Below, one piece after another: positions 1 through 4,868 of a stretch of DNA of 6,585 bases. The stretch is taken from positions 1 to 6,585 of the forward strand of contig JASEEW010000102.1 in NCBI GenBank assembly GCA_030019485.1, given 5' to 3'. Both the position numbers and the translations under genes were made by a program. The DNA is from Thermoplasmatales archaeon. Its GTDB lineage: Archaea > Thermoplasmatota > JASEFT01 > JAUWIS01. Position 1 is the first letter of the stretch. The number at the start of each line of letters is the position of its first letter. The notes beneath the pieces are model-generated. The model saw only the letters and a program-made list of their open reading frames with translations, did no database searches and had not been told where the DNA came from.

Positions 1-158
1 GCCTTGTATCCCCTGATAACCCCGGATTCCCTCATCTTTTTTATTCTGCTGTGAACAGTTGAGGTTGGACAATCAAGTGCTAATGCAATCTCTTTTGTGC
101 TTTTTCTGCAATTTTTCTGCAGAATTTTCAATATTTCCAAATCCCTGTCATCCACCAC
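1..158 (-). CDS. Lrp/AsnC-family transcriptional regulator, N-terminal HTH part (runs off left edge)
   Basis: Reading the minus strand from a GTG at 158 gives 52 codons that stay open to the window edge. The protein starts V-V-D-D-R-D-L-E-I-L-K-I-L and continues with STKEIALALDCPTSTVHSRI and then KKMRESGVIRGYK. This is the classic N-terminal pattern of Lrp/AsnC regulators: a 'D..D..IL..L..N.R.S..EIA' first helix, a helix-turn-helix whose recognition helix is around residues 31-42, and the 'L...GVI.GY' step into the linker. The C-terminal ligand-binding RAM domain lies outside the window. GTG 158 is chosen because a TATA box is centred about 25 bases upstream and no ribosome-binding site is seen, which fits a leaderless start; GTG 155 is an alternative. 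The gene is divergent from an asparagine synthetase-like gene and may regulate it and itself, as AsnC does next to asnA in E. coli (inference). Confidence 0.88.
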   Translation of the reverse strand, partial: MVDDRDLEILKILQKNCRKSTKEIALALDCPTSTVHSRIKKMRESGVIRGYK

Positions 159-179
159 AATTGTAAATAATCTTATCAA

Positions 180-187
180 TATATAAA
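180..187 (-). promoter_or_regulatory. TATA box of the Lrp/AsnC-type regulator gene
   Basis: The minus strand reads TTTATATA here, an excellent match to the archaeal TATA box. Its centre lies about 25 bases before the GTG at 158, the spacing expected if transcription starts at the start codon itself. The upstream flank, where TFB would bind, overlaps a palindrome at 192-206. Confidence 0.65.
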
Positions 188-191
188 TTTT

Positions 192-206
192 TTGGATGTT
201 TTCCAA
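192..206. promoter_or_regulatory. Candidate operator palindrome between divergent promoters
   Basis: The sequence TTGGA-TGTTT-TCCAA is a perfect 5-base inverted repeat around a 5-base spacer. It sits between the minus-strand TATA box (180-187) and the plus-strand TATA box (223-230), directly beside the TFB-binding side of the former. Lrp/AsnC proteins often bind imperfect palindromes of about 13-15 bases near their own promoters, so this is a plausible site for autoregulation and control of the synthetase gene. The arms are short and the region is AT-rich, so chance is possible. Confidence 0.4.
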
Positions 207-222
207 TTTTTTTATGAAAAAG

Positions 223-230
223 CTTATAAA
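223..230 (+). promoter_or_regulatory. Candidate TATA box of the asparagine synthetase-like gene
   Basis: CTTATAAA matches the archaeal TATA pattern. Transcription would be expected near 252-254, just before the in-frame ATG at 258, which gives a leader of only a few bases. A second TATA-like string, TTTATATG, at 238-245 is less well placed for an in-frame ATG. Confidence 0.45.
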
Positions 231-257
231 TTTGCAGTTTATATGGGTATTGATGGT

Positions 258-626
258 ATGATTGCTGAAAGAAGAAATGATGGGTTGGCGGGACTTAGAT
301 TTAGGCATCTTAGGTTTGGCTCAAAGAAAATGATGGGTGTTCTGAGGATTCAGTCAAAACTTTTTATGATAATAAGGGAGTTTCTTCATTCCCAAGGGTT
401 TGTTGAGATTCAACCGCCAATAATGTCTCCAGCCACAGACCCTGGAATAAGAGGAGCAGACAGGGTTAGAATTAACTATTATGGCAGGGAATATTTTCTC
501 ACAACAAGCATGATACTCTACAAGCAGCTAATGATATCAGTTTTTGACAAGATATTTTCCTTCTCCCCAAATATCAGGATGGAAAAAACAGGTTCTGCTT
601 CTACTGGCAGGTTGACCTTGAGGTAA
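258..626 (+). CDS. Archaeal asparagine synthetase-like (AsnRS paralogue), N-terminal part, frame-interrupted
   Basis: This is the first half of a class II aminoacyl-tRNA-synthetase-like catalytic domain. It contains RHLRFGSKKMMGVLRIQSKL, which resembles the start of the AspRS/AsnRS catalytic core, then IREFLHSQGFVEIQPPIMSP (motif 1 region) and TTSMILYKQL before SPNIRME, the first half of motif 2. No anticodon-binding OB fold is encoded ahead of it, as in the archaeal AsnRS-related asparagine synthetases, which make asparagine from aspartate rather than charging tRNA. Homology stops at codon GAA-AAA near 584-587; the frame then adds a dozen unrelated residues and ends at TAA 624-626. The rest of the domain continues in another frame from about 587. 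ATG 258 is preferred because of the TATA box at 223-230. An in-frame TTG at 192 lies inside the candidate operator and would precede the promoter; ATG 243 and ATG 330 are other options. Confidence 0.72.
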   Translation: MIAERRNDGLAGLRFRHLRFGSKKMMGVLRIQSKLFMIIREFLHSQGFVEIQPPIMSPATDPGIRGADRVRINYYGREYFLTTSMILYKQLMISVFDKIFSFSPNIRMEKTGSASTGRLTLR

Positions 627-1264
627 GAGATGCTGAATGCAAGGATGTGATGAACATTGGAGAGAATTTGATTGTTTATGTTTGTAGCAACATAAAAAAA
701 GAATGTAAAACAGAGTTAGAGTTTCTGGGTAGAACATTAAAAATCCCGTCTACGCCTTTCAGAAGGATTACCTACAGAGAAGCAGTGGATATTGGAAACA
801 CAATAGGTTTTGATTTGGATTACACAAAAGAAATCCCATGGGAGGCAGAGGAAGCCATATCAAAAGGGTTTGATGAACCATTCTGGATTGTAGATTTCCC
901 ATATGGCTCTAGGGGATTCTATGATAAGCAGAACACTGAAAACCTAAACATCCTCAATGATTTTGACCTGATTTATCCTGATGGTTATGGTGAGGCAATC
1001 TCTGGTGGTGAAAGAGAATACGAGTATGACAAGGTTTTAAGGAAGTTGAAGCATTTTGGAAATGATGAAAAAGAATACAAATGGTATTTAGAACTACTCA
1101 AAAAAGGTATACCATCCTCTGCAGGCTTTGGCATAGGTGTTGAACGTTTAACAAGATATATTTGCGGTCTGGAAAAAATTCTGGGATGCCACACCATTCC
1201 CAAAGGTTCCTGGGATATATTCACCCTGAGTAGAATTTATATTTTGAACAGAAATATTCCTTAA
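587..1264 (+). CDS. Archaeal asparagine synthetase-like (AsnRS paralogue), C-terminal part after frameshift
   Basis: From codon 587 this frame continues the domain broken above with NRFCFYWQVDLEVRDAE, the second half of class II motif 2. It then reads EEPFWIVDFP-like sequence (EPFWIVDFPYGSRGFYD), DLIYPDGYGEAISGGEREYE, the segment matching the AsnRS/AspRS amino-acid-binding region, and GFGIGVERLTRYICGLEKIL, which is motif 3 with its ATP-binding Arg. The first ATG in this frame is 647, but it lies inside the conserved domain, so independent translation from there would not give a working enzyme. Joining the halves with one extra A in the run 583-588, or by a -1 slip on AAA, gives about 335 residues from ATG 258. 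That is slightly longer than the roughly 300 I recall for Pyrococcus asparagine synthetase of this type. The motif 2 loop after RME looks short and lacks the usual Arg-His pair. A truncated AsnRS is the main alternative identity. Confidence 0.75.
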   Translation, partial: NRFCFYWQVDLEVRDAECKDVMNIGENLIVYVCSNIKKECKTELEFLGRTLKIPSTPFRRITYREAVDIGNTIGFDLDYTKEIPWEAEEAISKGFDEPFWIVDFPYGSRGFYDKQNTENLNILNDFDLIYPDGYGEAISGGEREYEYDKVLRKLKHFGNDEKEYKWYLELLKKGIPSSAGFGIGVERLTRYICGLEKILGCHTIPKGSWDIFTLSRIYILNRNIP

Positions 1265-1274
1265 CACCAAAAAC

Positions 1275-1282
1275 ATTATAAA
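1275..1282 (+). promoter_or_regulatory. TATA box of trpB2
   Basis: ATTATAAA is centred about 27 bases before ATG 1306. It lies within the 38-base gap after the synthetase stop at 1264, so trpB2 probably has its own leaderless transcript. Confidence 0.6.
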
Positions 1283-1305
1283 ATCCTACACCATACCCCC
1301 CAGTG

Positions 1306-2598
1306 ATGAGCATGAAATTCAATATGTTTAACATCCCAAATGATGAATTACCCACAAAATGGTACAACATACTGCCGGATTTGCCTGAAGAGCTACCAAA
1401 ACCTAAAAACCCTGAGGGGAAAAATGCTATTGAAAATTTACAAAAAATGATGGTGAAAGAGTGTTTATCGCAGGAGTTTTCAACCCAGAACTGGATAGAT
1501 ATACCTGAAGAGATTTTGCAGCTATATTTTCAGGCTGGCAGACCAAGACCTTTGTTCAGAGCAAAAAGATTGGAACAGAAATTAAAAACCAAATGCAGGC
1601 TGTATTACAAATCAGAGTTTTATTCACCCACAGGCTCACACAAGGTCAACACTGCCTTAGCGCAGGTATACTATGCTAAAAAGGAGGGGTACGAGAGATT
1701 AACAACTGAGACAGGCGCAGGTCAGTGGGGAACTGCCCTGGCGTATGCTTCTGCGTTAGCAGGTCTGAAATGCACAATCTTCTGGGTAAGAGCGGTTCAT
1801 AACTGGAAACATGAAAGAAGAACACTCATGCATTTATACGGCGCAGATGTTAATGCGTCACCAAGCAATAAAACAGTATCAGGTAAGAGGCTGTATGAGA
1901 AAGATAAAAACCATCCTGGCTCTTTAGCCATAGCAATCTCAGAAGGCCTGGAAGATGCGTTGAATGATGAAAAAGCAGTTTACTGTTTAGGTTCGGTGTT
2001 GAATCATGTATTGTTGCATCAGACCATTATAGGGCTGGAAACAAAAAAACAGTTTGAATTAGTTGATGATTATCCTGATGTTGTAATCTCCTGTTTGGGT
2101 GGAGGCAGTAACTTTGGTGGTTTTGTAATGCCGTTTTATCATGATTTGTTAAAAAAGAAAAAAGAAATAAAATTTATTGCTGCGCAAAGTCAGGCGTCAC
2201 CCAATTTGCAGGGTGAGTACAGGTATGATTTTGCAGACCATGCAGAAATGACGCCTTTGCTGAAAATGTATACCCTGGGACACAAAACTGAAATGCCGCC
2301 AATAAAAGGTGATGGGTTAAGATATCATGGTTGTTCACCCATCCTGAGTTTACTCAGGAGTAAGGGGCTGTTGGATACTGTTGCATACCCAAAGGATGAA
2401 AAATATGTGTTTGAAAGGGCAAAGATGTTTGTGGGGAGTGAGGGTTTCTTACCCGCGCCTGAGTCCGCGTACTCTGTGGCGTCTGCTATTGATACTGCTC
2501 TGGAACATAAAAATGAGGAAAAGGTTATCGCGTTTAATGTCAGCGGTCATGGTTTCATGGATATTGCAGGATACAAGGAAGTTTTAAGTCTGCCTTAG
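1306..2598 (+). CDS. trpB: Tryptophan synthase beta subunit, TrpB2 type
   Basis: This encodes a complete PLP-dependent fold-type II enzyme of about 430 residues, the usual TrpB2 length. The extra N-terminal segment with LPTKWYNILPDLPEELPKPK is typical of TrpB2 rather than the shorter TrpB1. Numbering from the GTG at 1303: YSPTGSHKVNTA carries the PLP Schiff-base lysine near residue 114; TETGAGQWG near 135-143 has the catalytic glutamate, with Trp where TrpB1 has His; and the GGGSN phosphate-binding loop is at 266-270. EGFLPAPESAYSVASA and NVSGHG close the domain. TrpB2 joins serine and indole to tryptophan. It often lacks the residues for tight TrpA coupling and has also been proposed to salvage indole or deaminate serine. 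No trpA or other trp gene is next to it. ATG 1306 is chosen from the TATA spacing; GTG 1303 and ATG 1312 are close alternatives, and no Shine-Dalgarno sequence is present. Confidence 0.95.
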   Translation: MSMKFNMFNIPNDELPTKWYNILPDLPEELPKPKNPEGKNAIENLQKMMVKECLSQEFSTQNWIDIPEEILQLYFQAGRPRPLFRAKRLEQKLKTKCRLYYKSEFYSPTGSHKVNTALAQVYYAKKEGYERLTTETGAGQWGTALAYASALAGLKCTIFWVRAVHNWKHERRTLMHLYGADVNASPSNKTVSGKRLYEKDKNHPGSLAIAISEGLEDALNDEKAVYCLGSVLNHVLLHQTIIGLETKKQFELVDDYPDVVISCLGGGSNFGGFVMPFYHDLLKKKKEIKFIAAQSQASPNLQGEYRYDFADHAEMTPLLKMYTLGHKTEMPPIKGDGLRYHGCSPILSLLRSKGLLDTVAYPKDEKYVFERAKMFVGSEGFLPAPESAYSVASAIDTALEHKNEEKVIAFNVSGHGFMDIAGYKEVLSLP

Positions 2599-2625
2599 TT
2601 TTAGGCTATGATGATGCCTTAAACA

Positions 2626-2633
2626 TTTATAAG
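2626..2633 (+). promoter_or_regulatory. TATA box of the KaiC-like ATPase gene
   Basis: TTTATAAG is centred about 25 bases before ATG 2655, inside the 56-base gap after trpB2. No Shine-Dalgarno sequence precedes the ATG (GATACGTTTTT), which again fits leaderless initiation. Confidence 0.65.
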
Positions 2634-2654
2634 CCTGCATGCTGATACGTTTTT

Positions 2655-3341
2655 ATGGAAAAAATCAGGACGCATGTTGAAAACTTTGATGAGGTGCTGA
2701 ACGGCGGCATACCTGCTGGAAGTGTGGTTTTGGTTGCAGGGACGGCTGGCACAATGAAATCATCTTTTGCCTACTATGTGCTGTATTCTAATGCAAAGAA
2801 AAAAAAATCATTGTATCTCTCCTTGGAGCAGGACAGGGGAAATCTGGAGAGGCAGATGTCAGGGTTTGGAATGGGAGACGAAAGAGTAAAAATAGTGGAG
2901 AGAAAAGATATAGGGAAAGGTCTTGAAGGCATAAGAGCAGTGACATTCATGGAAATGTTCTCAGAATATTTGAAAAACCTTAAGAATGAAGTAAACTACG
3001 ATATTCTTGTCATAGACAGCCTTCCCGTGCTTGAGATTATAGCAGAAATGAAAAAACCTAGATCCGAGTTATTCAAGTTTTTTGAACGACTAAGGACACT
3101 GAATGTTACATCTTTTCTCATAACAGAGATGTCCCAGGACTCAAATACTTACGGGAGATACGATGAGGATTTTCTCGCGGACGGCATCATACATCTGAAA
3201 ATGGAAGCAATTGGTGATGTAAAAGTACAGAGAAGAATAAGATGCGTGAAAATGAGGTCCTCAAAACATTCACCTGACTGGTACACACTGCTTTTTGATG
3301 ATGGAAAGTTTCAGGTGGCACAGGTGATAAGCGAAGCATGA
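2655..3341 (+). CDS. Small single-domain KaiC-like RecA-superfamily ATPase
   Basis: The 228-residue protein has one RecA/KaiC ATPase domain. The start (VENFDEVLNGGIPAGSVVLV) is the standard KaiC 'FDe.LgGGiP.Gs..lv.G' lead-in. The Walker A loop is GTAGTMKSS at residues 29-37, with Met where most family members have Gly before the Lys; GTMKSS is a variant I associate with archaeal KaiC-like proteins. LSLEQD near 55-60 supplies the likely catalytic glutamate. Walker B is YDILVIDSL at 115-123. Later come FFERLRTLNVTSFLITEMSQ and a C-terminal beta region with ADGIIHLKM and RCVKMRSSKHSPDWYTLLF, again family-typical. It lacks a second ATPase domain, a transmembrane segment or a DNA-binding extension. 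Archaeal KaiC-like ATPases are thought to act in signalling; the exact role here is unknown. RadA/RadB-type recombinases are less likely given the N-terminus. It converges on a DUF835 gene. Confidence 0.9.
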   Translation: MEKIRTHVENFDEVLNGGIPAGSVVLVAGTAGTMKSSFAYYVLYSNAKKKKSLYLSLEQDRGNLERQMSGFGMGDERVKIVERKDIGKGLEGIRAVTFMEMFSEYLKNLKNEVNYDILVIDSLPVLEIIAEMKKPRSELFKFFERLRTLNVTSFLITEMSQDSNTYGRYDEDFLADGIIHLKMEAIGDVKVQRRIRCVKMRSSKHSPDWYTLLFDDGKFQVAQVISEA

Positions 3342-3344
3342 GCA

Positions 3345-3411
3345 AGGAGTTAGGGACCAGGAGTTAGGATTCAGGTGTTCCCTAACTTCTAACTCCTCTC
3401 TCCTAACTCCT
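3345..3411. repeat. Inverted repeat of AGGAGTTAGG copies, possible bidirectional terminator
   Basis: AGGAGTTAGG occurs at 3345-3354 and again at 3359-3368. Its complement CCTAACTCCT occurs at 3402-3411 and, with one change, at 3388-3397, and a partial copy CCCTAACTTC lies at 3380-3389. The arms can fold into a 10-bp stem, a 4x4 internal loop, a second stem of nine pairs plus G-U, and a 19-base loop. The element fills the gap between two convergent genes and overlaps the stop codon of the minus-strand gene (3410-3412). It may end transcription from both sides or be a small dispersed repeat; there is no strong T-tract after it. Confidence 0.7.
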
Positions 3412-4453
3412 ACTTCAGCACATTCATCTCACGCTCAAGCAGTGCGAGTTCCTTTGTGTCAAGCGCTGATGGGTTCACAGGCACAATCAGCATTGATTTC
3501 TTCAGCACAATCATGCTGTTCAGGGACTGTATGAACTTCAGTATTGTTTTGTAGTTGTTCTGAACAATAAGGTATTCAATGCCATCAATAATCAAAACCT
3601 TTCCTTCACCAAGGAATCTTTCTATGGACTGCATCAACCTCTCTAAGTCTGTTGGGTCCATCGTGTCCTTTCCCTTCACATTTGTAAGCCAGATAATGCT
3701 GAAATTTTCCCCATACATTTTTCTAATTTTCTCAGGGTCCCCCCTTGTGATGCACAAACAATCAGCGAGAGAAATATATTTACCAAACAGATTGTAACTT
3801 TTTCTCGGCTCCTCTTCTTCAACAAGATAACTTATGCCCTTTGGCGGATGCATTTTGAGATTTTCAAGCAATGAGTCAAAACCTTTTCCTTTCAAATATT
3901 TTTCTATTTCAGCCCTGCAAATGTTTCCCACAGGCCAGCCCAGAGCATCATCATATTCATCTATCAACCCAACTATGAATGCCTGAACCGTTTTTTCATC
4001 AACATATCCTCCCAGGGTAATGCCATTCTCTGAAAGGGTTACAGGAACTTTTTGTCTTTCCACATATTTTTTTGTCACAGAGTAAAGGTGGTTTTTTTGC
4101 AGAACAGGCATCAGTACTGAATACATTTTAGACAGAATATCAGCATATACATTCAGCCTTTTTTGTTCCTCTGCTCCTCTTTCGCTCTCTTTCTCAGCAA
4201 TGATCTGCTCCTTTTCAATCATTTTCATCCTTGCTTTCTCTTCCTCTGCTCTTTTTCTATCCAGCTCTTCCTGTTTTTTCCTTAATGCCTTCATTTTCTC
4301 CTGCAACACCTGCTTTCTTCTTATCTCTATTTCCTGAAACTTTTTTTTATCAAGACTTCTTTTCAACTCTGCTATCGCAACAAGTAAGGCAATAATAAGG
4401 ATAAACACTATTAGGAAGAATACTACATCATACAGGCTACCTGGGATTTCCAT
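3410..4453 (-). CDS. Membrane-anchored coiled-coil protein with C-terminal DUF835 domain
   Basis: The 347-residue protein has three parts. Residues about 9-29 form one hydrophobic helix (VVFFLIVFILIIALLVAIAE), probably an N-terminal membrane anchor. Residues about 30-100 are extremely rich in Lys, Glu, Arg and Gln, as in a long coiled coil. A middle region of about 100-210, with NVYADILSKMYSVLMPVL and GWPVGNICRAEIEKYLKGKG, I do not recognise. Residues about 218-345 match DUF835: SLADCLCITRGDPEKIR, FSIIWLTNVKG, MDPTDLERL, KVLIIDGIEYLI and ELALLERE are its usual landmarks. DUF835 has no firm function but occurs widely in archaea. With this arrangement the DUF835 and coiled coil most likely face the cytoplasm (inference from the short N-terminus and the strongly basic residues after the helix). 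A TATA-like box about 28 bases upstream supports ATG 4453. The gene converges on the KaiC-like ATPase gene. Confidence 0.87.
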   Translation of the reverse strand: MEIPGSLYDVVFFLIVFILIIALLVAIAELKRSLDKKKFQEIEIRRKQVLQEKMKALRKKQEELDRKRAEEEKARMKMIEKEQIIAEKESERGAEEQKRLNVYADILSKMYSVLMPVLQKNHLYSVTKKYVERQKVPVTLSENGITLGGYVDEKTVQAFIVGLIDEYDDALGWPVGNICRAEIEKYLKGKGFDSLLENLKMHPPKGISYLVEEEEPRKSYNLFGKYISLADCLCITRGDPEKIRKMYGENFSIIWLTNVKGKDTMDPTDLERLMQSIERFLGEGKVLIIDGIEYLIVQNNYKTILKFIQSLNSMIVLKKSMLIVPVNPSALDTKELALLEREMNVLK

Positions 4454-4476
4454 AGAGAAATGAATTATGTTAGTTG

Positions 4477-4485
4477 CTAATAAAA
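4477..4485 (-). promoter_or_regulatory. Weak TATA-like box of the DUF835 gene
   Basis: The minus strand reads TTTTATTAG, centred about 28 bases before ATG 4453. It is a weaker match than the other boxes, but the position is the same as for neighbouring genes. Confidence 0.4.
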
Positions 4486-4575
4486 TTTCTGGTGTAAACT
4501 TTGTTCAAAACTGCATAAAATCAGACATCATTGTGGAAACATTTAAGTAAAGCAAGGTACATATTGTTAAGTAAC

Positions 4576-4719
4576 ATGAGGGGTTACCCCAGCATTATGC
4601 ATAGGTTATTCTCAATGGTTTTAGTGTTTATCCTAATTTTAAGCCTGATTCCAGTAATTAATCATATCGTAATCCCCGAAAACAGGGTAAAGGTTTTTAA
4701 TCTCAGCCACCTTTTTTAA
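4576..4719 (+). other. Short ORF starting like a signal peptide, possible gene remnant
   Basis: From ATG 4576 a 47-residue ORF reads MRGYPSIMHRLF followed by SMVLVFILILSLIPVI, a basic start with a hydrophobic core like a secreted-protein leader or a single transmembrane helix. After that it continues only a few unconvincing residues to TAA at 4717-4719. From about 4639 it is antisense to the better supported RAM-domain remnant, so its second half is probably not real coding sequence. It could be the surviving 5' end of a lost secreted-protein gene, or chance. A TATA-like ATTTAAGT lies at 4541-4548, about 31 bases upstream. No homologue is recognised. Confidence 0.2.
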
Positions 4720-4791
4720 AGCTCTGTACACATCAGCCTCTTTCCCAGGAGCGGTATTGATAAGCACAAACCCCATAGCCATTTCATTCAC
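4639..4791 (-). pseudogene. Truncated stand-alone Lrp/AsnC ligand-binding (RAM) domain
   Basis: The minus strand from GTG 4791 encodes 50 residues, including MAMGFVLINTAPGKEADVYR, ALKKVAEIKNLYPVFGDYDM and then INYWNQA before TAA. The first two blocks match the first beta strand, helix and second strand of the RAM/AsnC ligand-binding domain ('a.vlI.t.pGkE..v...L..i.eV...y.v.GeYD'). A complete stand-alone RAM protein is about 75-80 residues, so the second helix and last strands are missing, and no other frame downstream restores them. The TATA box at 4814-4822 suits the GTG at 4791; ATG 4782, preceded by GGGGAAGGGTG, is an alternative start. The frame stays open upstream of 4791 into the end of the acyl-CoA dehydrogenase gene but has no start codon there. 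Stand-alone RAM proteins are thought to bind amino acids and modulate Lrp-type regulators; this one is probably inactive. A functional micro-protein is less likely. Confidence 0.68.
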
Positions 4792-4813
4792 CCTTCCCCT
4801 TAATTGTTTTCGC

Positions 4814-4822
4814 GGTATAAAG
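4814..4822 (-). promoter_or_regulatory. TATA box of the truncated RAM-domain gene
   Basis: The minus strand reads CTTTATACC, centred about 26 bases before GTG 4791. It lies in the 77-base gap after the acyl-CoA dehydrogenase stop. The promoter appears intact although the gene is truncated. Confidence 0.45.
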
Positions 4823-4868
4823 TCTTTCTCTTTGGTTGCAGTGCAGACATCTTCATAGTCAGAATATA

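Noticed and set aside
192..257. TTG at 192 as start of the asparagine synthetase-like gene
   Set aside because: It lies within the TTGGA-N5-TCCAA palindrome and ahead of the plus-strand TATA box at 223-230, and the residues it adds do not look like the family. ATG 258 fits promoter spacing better.
647..1264. The C-terminal half as an independent gene starting at ATG 647
   Set aside because: Motif 2 sequence in this frame begins about 60 bases earlier, directly where the other frame loses homology, so the ATG is internal to a split domain.
258..2598. Asparagine synthetase-like gene and trpB2 as one operon
   Set aside because: trpB2 has its own well-placed TATA box in the 38-base gap, so separate transcription is more likely, although read-through cannot be excluded.
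3345..3411. CRISPR array
   Set aside because: The units are 10 bases, in both orientations, with 4-base gaps and no spacers of CRISPR length.
4531..4575. TTG 4531 extension of the short plus-strand ORF
   Set aside because: It runs through the TATA-like ATTTAAGT and adds no recognisable sequence; ATG 4576 is the better start if the ORF is real at all.
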